A DNA stretch of 35,193 nucleotides, taken from Pseudomonadaceae bacterium (GTDB lineage: Bacteria; Pseudomonadota; Gammaproteobacteria; Pseudomonadales; Pseudomonadaceae). The stretch spans positions 1 through 35,193 of the forward strand of contig JAIETJ010000001.1 of NCBI GenBank assembly GCA_019745275.1, given 5' to 3'. Each line of letters begins with the position of its first letter. The stretch's first letter is position 1. Of this stretch, positions 18,292 to 26,561 are shown piece by piece. A model generated the notes under the pieces. That model did not search any database. It had not been told where the DNA came from and was given only the letters and a program-made list of their open reading frames with translations. Both the position numbers and the translations under genes were made by a program.

Positions 18292-20559
18292 ATGCGTCTG
18301 TCACCCATCACTGCGCTGCTGCTCTTGGCCTGTAGCCCTCTGGCGCAGGCCAGCTCGGATAATTTTTGCAGCCCCAGCTGGCAACTGACCGCCAACAAAC
18401 CCAACCTGTGCAGCAGCGTGGCATTTTTAAGCCCGGCCAATAGCAGCCAGGTGAATCTGCAACTGTTATTGGCCGATGCTCAGCGGTTGCGCATCCGCCA
18501 GTCGCCACTCAGCGATGACGAGCAACTGTTTGGCTACGCGCAGGTGCCCTTCGATGTCAGTCGGCTGCTGTTTCCGTCCGCCGACAGCCAAACTGCCAGC
18601 AGCACCACGGCCGATAGCCCGGCACCCATCGACCCCGAGCTACTCAAGCTGAACAACCTGCTGCAACAGCTGGGTTTGCCCGCTGACGAAAAGCTACTGG
18701 GCGACGATCAACCCTTCGCCGAAGGTGAGGGCAATCGTCAGCGCAGCAACAGCCGCGCCAATGCCAATGCCTTCCTTGAGCAATTACTGGCCAGTGATCT
18801 GCCCGCCAGCGAGCGACAAAGCCTAGCCTTGCAGCGCCTGCAACTGCTGCAAAATTGGCGTAGCGAAGAGAACCCAGAAGCAGCCGCCAGCGATGCTGAT
18901 GCTGATGCTGTCGCCCCAGTGGTGCCGGTAGTGCCTGCGCCGGCAATCAGCAGCGTCAGCGAAACCCCCATCAGCTCAGCGCTCGGCCAGCAGTTCAGCA
19001 TTTACCTACAAGGCGCCAGCGCCTTCTATGCTGGGGATTTCAGTGCCGCTTTGGCCAGCTTTAACGCCCTCAGCGACAGCCCGCAGCCGTGGCTCAAGCA
19101 AGCGGCGCTGTACATGCTGGCGCGCACCGAACTGAACGCCGCGCAAGCCCAAGCGTTCGATGAATGGGGCGCACTGGAAAGCAAGCTGCTCGATCAAGCG
19201 GCGCTGAACAATACCGACGTAGCCTTTCGCAGCTACCTAAGCGCCTATCCGCAGGGCAGCTATGCGCAGTCGGCCAAAGGCCTGTTGCGCAAGGTCTATT
19301 GGCTGAAAAATGATCAGCCCCGTTTAGCCGCCGAGTACGCCGAGCAGTTCGCCGCCAGCGACGCGGCGCAAAACCCCGACCTCACCGAGTTGACCCTCGA
19401 GGTGGACGACAAGCTGCTGCTCAATGGCCAGCCGGAGACCGTCAGCGACCCACTGCTGTTGGCTACCCTGATCCTCGGCGAACTGGCCCCGCACAGCAAA
19501 CCTACCGACAACTTCAGCCAAGCCCGACTCAGCGCACTGCAAGCGCGTTTTCTCACTCAGCCCGAGCTGTTCAGTTACCTGCAAAGCGCACTGTATTTTT
19601 ACCTCGAACAAGACCCCGCTAAAACCCTCGCCAGCCTGCCGCCACTAGACCCCAGCCAGCCGCTAAACTACCTGCGATTCAGCCAGCAGAGCCTGCGCGG
19701 TTTCGCCCTCGAAGCGCAGCAAAAATGGTCAGAGGCGCAGGCGCTGTGGCTGCAACTGTTGCCGTTGGCCAAACAACCGCTGCAACAGGACCAGCTCGAA
19801 CTGGCGCTGGCCCTCAACTATGAGCGCGCCCAGCAACTCGACCAAGTGTTCGCCGCTGACTCGCCGGTGCAAACCCAACAATTGCGCGACATTTTGCTGC
19901 GCAATGTCGCCAGCCCGCAGTTATTGCGCGCCCGCAGTGGTCCCAACAGCAACCCAGCAGAGCAACAAGTGGCGCTGTTTAGCTTGCTCTACAAAGACCT
20001 ACTACGCGGTTACTACGCCGATTTCTTGAGCGATTTAGCCCTGCTGCCGCAACCGCTGCCGACCACTCAATTGGCCAACCGCCTAGACCTATGGTTTGCC
20101 GATGCGCCTACCTTGGCACTGTTTCAGTGGCCCGGCGGCAGCGGCGATGCCGGCTACGCCTGCCCCAACCTGCACGCAGTAGCCAGCACGCTGGCCAGTA
20201 ATCCACAGGACCCGCGGGGGCTGAACTGTTTAGGCGAGTTTATCCGCAGCAATGCTCTGGACGGTTTCCCCCTCGACCAGCAACCGCCAGCCCCGGAATT
20301 AGGCAGCAGCGCGACACAGTTCGCTGGCCAGCGTTACTCGCGCTTAGACGGTTACCTGCAGGTAATGGCGACGCCTAAGGCTGATAACGATGCGCGGGCT
20401 TATGCCCTGTACCGTGCGATCAATTGCTTTGCGCCGAGCGGCTACAACGCTTGCGGCACGCAAGAAATCGACCCGGCGCTGCGCAAACAGTGGTTCCAAA
20501 CCTTGAAAAAACAGCACGCGAAAACTCCGTGGGCGCAGTCACTGAAGTACTACTGGTAA
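18292..20559 (+). CDS. Large exported protein of unknown function, helix-rich
   Basis: This 755-residue protein begins MRLSPITALLLLACSPLAQA, a signal peptide readable either as a lipoprotein signal (Leu-Leu-Ala-Cys, Cys14) or as a Sec signal cut after AQA. The rest is rich in Ala, Leu, Gln and Ser with many amphipathic helices of TPR-like spacing, such as the stretches around SAFYAGDFSAALASFNALSD and SYAQSAKGLLRKVYW. That suggests an alpha-solenoid scaffold in the periplasm or at the outer membrane. An Asp-Ala microrepeat and Pro/Val-rich linker occur near residues 201-220. AAGGA lies about seven bases before the ATG. It is 34 bp after metF and two bases before the DUF3142 gene, so the last two probably act together. 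I do not recognise a named family. Confidence 0.75.
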   Translation: MRLSPITALLLLACSPLAQASSDNFCSPSWQLTANKPNLCSSVAFLSPANSSQVNLQLLLADAQRLRIRQSPLSDDEQLFGYAQVPFDVSRLLFPSADSQTASSTTADSPAPIDPELLKLNNLLQQLGLPADEKLLGDDQPFAEGEGNRQRSNSRANANAFLEQLLASDLPASERQSLALQRLQLLQNWRSEENPEAAASDADADAVAPVVPVVPAPAISSVSETPISSALGQQFSIYLQGASAFYAGDFSAALASFNALSDSPQPWLKQAALYMLARTELNAAQAQAFDEWGALESKLLDQAALNNTDVAFRSYLSAYPQGSYAQSAKGLLRKVYWLKNDQPRLAAEYAEQFAASDAAQNPDLTELTLEVDDKLLLNGQPETVSDPLLLATLILGELAPHSKPTDNFSQARLSALQARFLTQPELFSYLQSALYFYLEQDPAKTLASLPPLDPSQPLNYLRFSQQSLRGFALEAQQKWSEAQALWLQLLPLAKQPLQQDQLELALALNYERAQQLDQVFAADSPVQTQQLRDILLRNVASPQLLRARSGPNSNPAEQQVALFSLLYKDLLRGYYADFLSDLALLPQPLPTTQLANRLDLWFADAPTLALFQWPGGSGDAGYACPNLHAVASTLASNPQDPRGLNCLGEFIRSNALDGFPLDQQPPAPELGSSATQFAGQRYSRLDGYLQVMATPKADNDARAYALYRAINCFAPSGYNACGTQEIDPALRKQWFQTLKKQHAKTPWAQSLKYYW

Positions 20560-20561
20560 GG

Positions 20562-21290
20562 ATGCGTCACCTAGCCTGCGGGCTACTGGGCCTGCTCAGC
20601 GGGCTGGCGGCGCCAATGCTAAGCGCCGCCAAGGTGGACGCCAGCCAGTACCACGCGTTCTGGCTGTGGAGTGGAGTACACCCGCAACCGGTGCTAAACC
20701 AAGCCCGCAGCCTGTATATTTTGCAGGGCCAGATCAGCCCACTGCGCTACTCCCGCGACCCGACCGCACGCTTTATCGCGCAAAGCCCTGCCATCGCCAA
20801 ACTGCAATCGAAACAGGTCGAAATCTGGCTCAGCTACCGCGCACAAACCCTCGACTGGAACGAGCCGGTGTACGCCACCTTGCTGGCGCAATTGCAGCGT
20901 TGGCAACGCAGTGGCAATCCCCTGCACGGGATTCAAATCGACTTTGACGTGCGCACCCGCCAACTGGATAACTATCTAGTGTTCCTGCGCGACTTACGCC
21001 GCCGCCTGCCCAAGCAATACCGCCTGAGCATTACCGGCCTGTTGGACTGGAGCGCGAACGCCGATCCGCACCTGATCAATCAACTGCAGGGGGTGGTTGA
21101 TGAGGTGGTGATCCAAACCTACCAAGGCCGTCAGAGCATCGACAATTACCCCGCCTATATGCCGCAAATTAGTCGCCTGCAATTACCGTTTAAAATGGGC
21201 TTAGCGCAATACGGCGAGTGGCAGGCGCCGGCGCAATTGGAGCAATCGCCGTGGTTTCGCGGCTATGTGGTGTTTCTGCAAAACCCCTAA
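20562..21290 (+). CDS. DUF3142-type exported protein, TIM-barrel-like
   Basis: This 242-residue protein has a signal peptide (hydrophobic residues 4-21, cleavage near LSAAK). I recognise it as the DUF3142 family. Motifs such as HGIQIDFDVRTRQLDNYLVF, LSITGLLDW and VVIQTYQGR follow the strand order of a glycoside-hydrolase-like TIM barrel, and the IDFD resembles the catalytic strand of family 18 chitinase-like folds, but the usual catalytic Glu is not at the expected place. The ATG lies two bases after the previous stop and has no well-spaced Shine-Dalgarno, so translational coupling is likely. Partner of the large exported protein; substrate unknown. Confidence 0.75.
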   Translation: MRHLACGLLGLLSGLAAPMLSAAKVDASQYHAFWLWSGVHPQPVLNQARSLYILQGQISPLRYSRDPTARFIAQSPAIAKLQSKQVEIWLSYRAQTLDWNEPVYATLLAQLQRWQRSGNPLHGIQIDFDVRTRQLDNYLVFLRDLRRRLPKQYRLSITGLLDWSANADPHLINQLQGVVDEVVIQTYQGRQSIDNYPAYMPQISRLQLPFKMGLAQYGEWQAPAQLEQSPWFRGYVVFLQNP

Positions 21291-21356
21291 GCACGTTTGC
21301 GCGCCCGCTGGTCGCCTTACCCATGCACAGCTACTAGTCGCGCTGCCGTGTTGCTC

Positions 21357-21365
21357 TGTTATACT
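21357..21365 (+). promoter_or_regulatory. Extended -10 promoter for rhlE
   Basis: TGTTATACT is an extended -10 element (TGn plus TATACT at 21360-21365); no -35 is evident. It implies a start near 21372 and a leader of about 130 bases. The leader contains CTCCCG (21371-21376) and its complement CGGGAG (21424-21429), which could pair, as well as an in-frame upstream ATG at 21438. Confidence 0.45.
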
Positions 21366-21503
21366 CCGGTCTCCCGTCAGGCTTGCGCCCGGACACTCGG
21401 CACCTTTGCCCAGTAGGACCGGTCGGGAGTGCTCTTAATGAGCGCCTCATGCCAGACACCATCGCCCTATCGAGCTCAGCTCGTTACACAGACAGGATTA
21501 CTC

Positions 21504-23420
21504 ATGTCCTTTGCTTCCCTCGGTCTCTCCGAGGCTTTAGTCCGCGCCGTCGAGGCTGCCGGCTACACCGAACCTACTCCAGTGCAATTGCGGGCTATTC
21601 CTGCGGTATTGCAAGGTCGCGACCTGATGGTGGCGGCTCAGACTGGTACCGGTAAAACCGGTGGTTTTGCCCTACCCGTATTAGAGCGCCTGTTCCCAGG
21701 CGGGCACCCGGACCGCGAGCAGCGCCACGGCCCACGCCAACCGCGCGTGTTGGTGTTAACCCCAACCCGCGAACTGGCCGCACAGGTGCACGACAGCTTT
21801 AAGCTGTATGCCCGTGATCTTAAATTTGTCAGCGCCTGCATCTTTGGCGGCGTTGGCATGAACCCGCAAGTGCAGGCCTTGGCCCGTGGCGTCGACGTAT
21901 TGGTGGCCTGCCCCGGCCGCCTGCTCGACCTGGCCAGCAAAGGCAGCGTTGACCTGTCGCGGGTCGAGATTTTAATTCTCGACGAAGCCGACCGCATGCT
22001 CGACATGGGCTTTGTGCATGACGTGAAAAAGGTCTTGGCGCGCCTACCGGCCAAACGTCAGAACCTGTTGTTCTCGGCGACCTTCTCGAAAGACATCACC
22101 GATCTGGCTGGCAAATTACTGCACAACCCAGAGCGCATCGAAGTGACTCCGCCGAACACCACGGTTGAGCGCATCGAACAACGGGTATTCCGCCTGCCGG
22201 CCAGTCACAAGCGCGCGCTCTTGGCGCACTTGATTACCGCCGGCGCGTGGGAGCAAGTACTGGTGTTTACCCGTACCAAACACGGCGCCAACCGCTTGGC
22301 CGAGTTTCTCGACAAACACGGTCTGTCGTCGGTGGCGATCCACGGCAACAAGAGCCAGAACGCCCGCACCAAAGCCTTGGCCGACTTTAAAGGCAACCAG
22401 GTACGGATCTTGGTAGCCACCGATATCGCCGCACGCGGTCTGGATATCGACCAACTGCCGCACGTGGTCAACTTCGAACTGCCGAATATTGAAGAAGACT
22501 ACGTGCACCGTATCGGCCGTACTGGCCGCGCCGGTCGCAGTGGTGAGGCCATCTCGCTGGTAGCTCCGGACGAAGAGAAACTGCTCAAGGGCATCGAGCG
22601 GATGACCAAGCAAAAAATCGCCGACGGCGACCTGCTCGGCTTTGACTCCAGCACCGTCGAAGCCGAACGCCCAGAAGTGCGCGAACGTCCAGACGTGCGC
22701 GGCGGCCGTGGTGGTCGTGAACCGCGTGAGCCACGCGACCCGAACACCCCGAGTGGCGGCGCAGAGCGGCATGGCGGCGGACGTAAAGACAAAGGCCAAG
22801 ATACCGGCAAAGAAAAACCTGCTGGTCGTTCGCGCAGCCAACAGCCGGCACGCGAGCAACGCCAACCGCGTAGCAGCGCGGCGCCAACCGCAACGCCGAA
22901 GCTGGACCCGAACCGCGCCCCGGACGAGTTCCGCGATGACGACGTGGACAACTTCGGCAACCGTGCCGACTACGTCAGCCCGAACCAAAACAAGCAACAA
23001 AACCGTGGCCGACGCCCAGCCGCCAGCGGCCCGAGCGCCAGCAATGGTGCCGCTCAACCGCGCACTCAAGACGGCAAAAGCAGCAGCCAAGGTCGCCGAC
23101 CAGCCTCTAACGGCAGCACTGGCGGTCGTAGCGGTGGAGGCGCCAGCAATGGCGGTCAAGGCCGCACAGCCGGCGGTGGCGGACGTGGCGGTCAATCGCG
23201 CAGCAGTGGCGCCAGCCGTGACTCATCGCGCGACTCATCCCGTGGTGAGCCGCAACGGCAAGAACCGGCCGTTAAAAGCAGCCGCGACAGCCAGCCGCTG
23301 ATCGTGCACAAGGAGTCCAAGCGTGACCGCTTGCCAACTCCTGAGCAGCTCGATCAGTTGCCAAGCCGCCCGCGCAGCGAGCGTCCAGCGTTACTGACAC
23401 GTAACCGCGACACGCAATAA
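21504..23420 (+). CDS. rhlE: DEAD-box RNA helicase, RhlE type, with long disordered tail
   Basis: This 638-residue ATP-dependent RNA helicase has a core of about 390 residues. It shows the Q-motif Phe and Gln28, Walker [10 protein letters not shown] (44-52), PTRELA, the DEAD box in [17 protein letters not shown], and the C-terminal [14 protein letters not shown]. The remaining 250 residues are low-complexity: rich in Arg, Gly, Ser, Gln and Pro, with a short tandem RDSSRDSSR, ending in a conserved-looking [13 protein letters not shown]. Such tails bind RNA and can drive condensates. I use the ATG at 21504 (AGGA six bases upstream, [13 protein letters not shown] matches family starts). An in-frame ATG at 21438 with GGGAG eight bases upstream is an alternative. 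Role: RNA decay or ribosome assembly, likely cold-related. Confidence 0.95.
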   Translation: MSFASLGLSEALVRAVEAAGYTEPTPVQLRAIPAVLQGRDLMVAAQTGTGKTGGFALPVLERLFPGGHPDREQRHGPRQPRVLVLTPTRELAAQVHDSFKLYARDLKFVSACIFGGVGMNPQVQALARGVDVLVACPGRLLDLASKGSVDLSRVEILILDEADRMLDMGFVHDVKKVLARLPAKRQNLLFSATFSKDITDLAGKLLHNPERIEVTPPNTTVERIEQRVFRLPASHKRALLAHLITAGAWEQVLVFTRTKHGANRLAEFLDKHGLSSVAIHGNKSQNARTKALADFKGNQVRILVATDIAARGLDIDQLPHVVNFELPNIEEDYVHRIGRTGRAGRSGEAISLVAPDEEKLLKGIERMTKQKIADGDLLGFDSSTVEAERPEVRERPDVRGGRGGREPREPRDPNTPSGGAERHGGGRKDKGQDTGKEKPAGRSRSQQPAREQRQPRSSAAPTATPKLDPNRAPDEFRDDDVDNFGNRADYVSPNQNKQQNRGRRPAASGPSASNGAAQPRTQDGKSSSQGRRPASNGSTGGRSGGGASNGGQGRTAGGGGRGGQSRSSGASRDSSRDSSRGEPQRQEPAVKSSRDSQPLIVHKESKRDRLPTPEQLDQLPSRPRSERPALLTRNRDTQ

Positions 23421-23430
23421 GCGCGCAATA

Positions 23431-23470
23431 AAAAACGCCGGCCCGTGCATATGCTCGGGCCGGCGTTTTT
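23431..23470. terminator. Bidirectional Rho-independent terminator between rhlE and yceI
   Basis: A perfect 14-base stem, five A plus CGCCGGCCC (23431-23444) against GGGCCGGCG plus five T (23457-23470), with a 12-base loop. It has a T run on either strand and lies between convergent genes, so it should serve both. Confidence 0.92.
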
Positions 23471-23495
23471 GTGTGCGTGCAGTTAAGCGCTCGCG

Positions 23496-24074
23496 TTACT
23501 GACGCACGCCTTCAACCGAAATAATCAGCTGCATATTCTCTGAAGCCGGACCCAGATCGTAGGACATGCCGAAGTCTTTCAGGTGCAGGGTCATAGCGCC
23601 TTCAAAACCGGCACGGTAGCCACCCCACGGGTCTTTGCCTTCACCGATAAAATGTGCCGCGATGACCACCGGCTTAGTCACGCCATTTAACGTCAGGTTA
23701 CCGCTGATATCCGCCGTACCGGTGCCAGTGGATTTAACCGTCGTGGACTCGAAAGTCGCCTCCGGATACTTGCTGACGTTAAGGAAATCTTCACCACGGA
23801 TGTGCTTGTCGCGCTCGGCATGGTTGCTATCGAGGCTCGCCGTTCGCAAGCTTACCTTGACCTTGCTGGCCTCAGGCGTAGCGGCATCGAAGCTAAAGGT
23901 GCCGTCAAAGTCTTTAAAGCTGCCATAAATCCAGCTGTAACCTAGGTGGCTGATTTTGAAGGTTACAAAGGCATGCTGACCTTTTTTATCGATCACATAG
24001 TCGGCGGCCATGGCCGAGCCAGCGCCAAGTAATGCAGTGCCAAGGGCCAAGGTAGCGAGGGTTTTCTTCAACAT
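23496..24074 (-). CDS. yceI: YceI-family periplasmic lipid-binding protein
   Basis: This 192-residue protein has a signal peptide ([20 protein letters not shown], cleavage after AMA). The mature chain is the lipocalin-like YceI fold: [20 protein letters not shown], then [32 protein letters not shown], and [12 protein letters not shown]. Family members bind polyisoprenoids in the periplasm. I start at the ATG at 24072-24074, which matches known family starts and has AGGA upstream; the frame extends 11 residues further without support. It follows the cytochrome b561 gene by 33 bp, the usual partnership, and the pair may handle quinone or isoprenoid redox chemistry. Confidence 0.95.
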   Translation of the reverse strand: MLKKTLATLALGTALLGAGSAMAADYVIDKKGQHAFVTFKISHLGYSWIYGSFKDFDGTFSFDAATPEASKVKVSLRTASLDSNHAERDKHIRGEDFLNVSKYPEATFESTTVKSTGTGTADISGNLTLNGVTKPVVIAAHFIGEGKDPWGGYRAGFEGAMTLHLKDFGMSYDLGPASENMQLIISVEGVRQ

Positions 24075-24107
24075 AATGGACATTCCTAGTGGGCTTACGG
24101 GAGTCAA

Positions 24108-24656
24108 TCAGGTACGACCGAGCATGCGCTTGAGGGTCGTGTCACGGTCAATAAAGTGATGCTTGAGTGCGGCTAATGCGTGCAGTCCGGCAAAAATAAC
24201 CAAGCCCCACGCCAGGTACTTGTGCACCCCGCCGGCAATATCCTTTTGGTCGTTAAACGCGCCAAACAACGCCGGCACTTCAAACCAACCAAACAGGCTT
24301 ATGCCACGCCCATCGGCGGTAGAAATCAGGTAACCGGCAAGCATCAGGGCAAACAAGCCAAAAAACAGCAGGCCATGGCCAAGCGAAGCAGCGCGCCGAA
24401 CTGTACGACTGTAACTACTCAACGGCGCGGGCGATGGGCTGCAAAAGCGCCATAGCAAACGCAACAACATCAAGCCGAACAGCAGTAGCCCCAGGCTTTT
24501 GTGCAGGTCCGGCGCCGTCTGCCGCCAACTGCTGTAATAGCCTAAATCGACCATCCACAGACCCAAGCCAAACATTCCGAATACCAGCAAGGCCACGCTC
24601 CAATGCATAACAATGCTGACCAGTCCGTAGCCTGCGGGTGAGTTGCGCCACTGCAT
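24108..24656 (-). CDS. Cytochrome b561 family di-heme membrane protein
   Basis: This 182-residue inner-membrane cytochrome has four transmembrane helices (about 13-36, 52-71, 90-110, 145-165). Likely heme-ligating histidines are visible at His18 (VMHW), His52 (DLHKS), and in HKYLAWGLVIFAGLHALAAL. Bacterial members such as CybB oxidise ubiquinol or superoxide. The ATG at 24654-24656 gives a short cytoplasmic N-terminus. It leads the two-gene unit with yceI and is divergent from the SulP gene. Confidence 0.92.
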   Translation of the reverse strand: MQWRNSPAGYGLVSIVMHWSVALLVFGMFGLGLWMVDLGYYSSWRQTAPDLHKSLGLLLFGLMLLRLLWRFCSPSPAPLSSYSRTVRRAASLGHGLLFFGLFALMLAGYLISTADGRGISLFGWFEVPALFGAFNDQKDIAGGVHKYLAWGLVIFAGLHALAALKHHFIDRDTTLKRMLGRT

Positions 24657-24866
24657 AATTTAAACTTCCGTCAAAGCGATGAGCTACAGACTAGCGATAT
24701 ACCTATCGATTAAAAGCGCAAATTACTGTTCTGAAACATCAAGAAAAACGATCATTGCTCGCACCTTAGCCGCCTATATCCCCGCGCAGTCGGTCCCAAG
24801 GTGCAATGGCGGGGCTAAACTGGGCGAACTCATCCGCATAAATCTGTCACCGCAAGGAACTGCTGC
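24657..24866. other. Divergent intergenic region, cytochrome b561 / SulP
   Basis: A 210-bp region carrying the promoters of both divergent genes. It is more AT-rich near the cytochrome gene. I see no clear palindrome or consensus promoter pair. The only definite signal is AAGGA at 24854-24858, the ribosome binding site of the SulP gene. Confidence 0.4.
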
Positions 24867-26519
24867 ATGCTGCTTTGGCTGAAAAATTACCACCGACAAC
24901 TGCTCGCTGGCGACCTTAGCGCCGGGGTTATCGTGGTGTTAATGATGGTGCCGCAGGGCATGGCTTATGCCGTGATCGCCGGCTTGCCACCGGTGCTGGG
25001 GTTGTACGCCAGCGTCTTGCCGACACTGACCTACGCGCTGCTGGGAAGCAGCATGGTGCAGTCCGTTGGCCCGATGGCAATCACCTCGCTGATGACCGCC
25101 ACCACCTTGGCCGCACTGGCGCCCAGCGGCTCGGCGCTGTACGTAGCCATGGCCACCCAGATGACGCTGATCGCCGGCGTGGTGCTGTTGTTATGTGGCT
25201 TACTGCGGCTGGGCTTTCTCGCCCATTTTCTTAGCCGGCCGGTGTTGAGCGGCTTCACTACGGGCGCCGCACTATTGATCGGTGCCAGCCAAGTAAAAAC
25301 TCTCATGGGGGGCTCCTTCAGCACCATCAACCTACCCGGCGCGAGCATTGGCCTGCTGGCATTAGTGGCTTTGTGGCTGGGCAAAGAGCGGCTAGCGCCG
25401 CTAATGATTAGACTCGGCTTAGCCAGTCCACTGGCTAATTCGCTCAGCAAGTTACTGCCGGTGCTGGTGCTGGGCGTAGCGACCGTGAGTGTTTACCAAG
25501 GCGACTTAGCCAGCGCGGGTGTGGTGGTGCTCGGCCCCATAGCGCAGGGATTGCCGAGCATAGGCGTGCAGCTGCTAAGCCTAGAGCAGATGCGCAGCCT
25601 GCTAGCCCCCTCATTGCTACTGGGTTTTATTATTTTTTTATCGGGGCAATCAGCATCGGTGACACTGGCGCAAAAGCGTGGCGAACGGATCAATGCCAAT
25701 AGAGAACTACTCGGGTTGGGTGGCGCCAATCTGGCCAGCGCCCTATCGGGCAGTTTCCCGGTGACGGGCAGTATTTCCCGCTCAGCGGTTAACTATGCGG
25801 CGGGAGCACATACGCCAATGGCCAGTGTATTCACTGCCGGCCTAATGGCCTTGTTTCTGTGCATTCCAACGGGCTGGCTGGCATCGCTGCCGATGCCAGC
25901 ACTGGCGGCCAGCATCATTATTGCGGTGCTCGGCATGCTCGATTTCGACACCCCACGGCAAGCCTGGCGCTTTGATCGCAGCGATGCGGTGGCGTGGCTG
26001 GCGACCTTGAGCGGCGTTTTGTTGGTCGGGGTGCAGAGTGGCGTAATACTTGGTGTGGCGATTTCTTTGGGCGGTCTGATTTGGCGTGCCAGCCGCCCAC
26101 ATATCGCCGTGTTAGGACGCATCGCCGGCAGTGAGCACTTTCGCAATATTCAGCGGCATAACGCACAAACCCATCCGCAAATCGTCATGCTGCGAATCGA
26201 CTCAGGAATGTTTTTTGGCAATGCGGAGCTGATCAACGACCGCATACTGGAAGCGTTGCAGGCGCAAACAGCACATGTAGTGCTGGTGCTGTCAGCGGTT
26301 AACTTGATCGACACCAGCGCGCTGTATAGCCTCGCCGAGCTCAATCGGAACCTGCTCAATCGTTCGATTAAATTGCATTTGGCCGAGGTCAAAGGGCCGC
26401 TGATGGACCGCTTGCAACAGAGCGACTTGTTACTTAAACCGCTCAGTGGCCAAGTGTTTCTCAGCGCTGCCGTGGCCCTCGACAGCCTCAGCGCCCAACT
26501 ACAAAACAGTCACGCCTAG
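24867..26519 (+). CDS. SulP-family anion permease with C-terminal STAS domain
   Basis: This 550-residue inner-membrane transporter of the SLC26/SulP family moves sulfate, bicarbonate or other anions. The first 400 residues hold 10-12 hydrophobic helices, starting with the family signature LMMVPQGMAYAVIAGLPPVLGLYAS (residues about 26-50), then QSVGPMAITSL, and SGFTTGAALLIG. The segment FPVTGSISRSAVNYAAGA is also typical. A cytoplasmic STAS domain follows (about 430-540) with LSAVNLIDTSALYSLAELN. AAGGA nine bases before the ATG supports the start. The substrate cannot be decided; no carbonic anhydrase or sulfate assimilation gene is adjacent. Confidence 0.93.
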   Translation: MLLWLKNYHRQLLAGDLSAGVIVVLMMVPQGMAYAVIAGLPPVLGLYASVLPTLTYALLGSSMVQSVGPMAITSLMTATTLAALAPSGSALYVAMATQMTLIAGVVLLLCGLLRLGFLAHFLSRPVLSGFTTGAALLIGASQVKTLMGGSFSTINLPGASIGLLALVALWLGKERLAPLMIRLGLASPLANSLSKLLPVLVLGVATVSVYQGDLASAGVVVLGPIAQGLPSIGVQLLSLEQMRSLLAPSLLLGFIIFLSGQSASVTLAQKRGERINANRELLGLGGANLASALSGSFPVTGSISRSAVNYAAGAHTPMASVFTAGLMALFLCIPTGWLASLPMPALAASIIIAVLGMLDFDTPRQAWRFDRSDAVAWLATLSGVLLVGVQSGVILGVAISLGGLIWRASRPHIAVLGRIAGSEHFRNIQRHNAQTHPQIVMLRIDSGMFFGNAELINDRILEALQAQTAHVVLVLSAVNLIDTSALYSLAELNRNLLNRSIKLHLAEVKGPLMDRLQQSDLLLKPLSGQVFLSAAVALDSLSAQLQNSHA

Positions 26520-26561
26520 CGCTCACCAGCATTAATGCGGGTGAACGCCAGTGCCCAGCAC

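Noticed and set aside
18892..18911. GATGCT microrepeat
   Set aside because: A short in-frame Asp-Ala run in a coding linker, too short to be a meaningful tandem repeat; noted only in the gene entry.
22116..23195. 359-codon open frame on the minus strand opposite rhlE
   Set aside because: Antisense to the helicase core and low-complexity tail; the Ala/Thr-rich product is a by-product of the sense composition.
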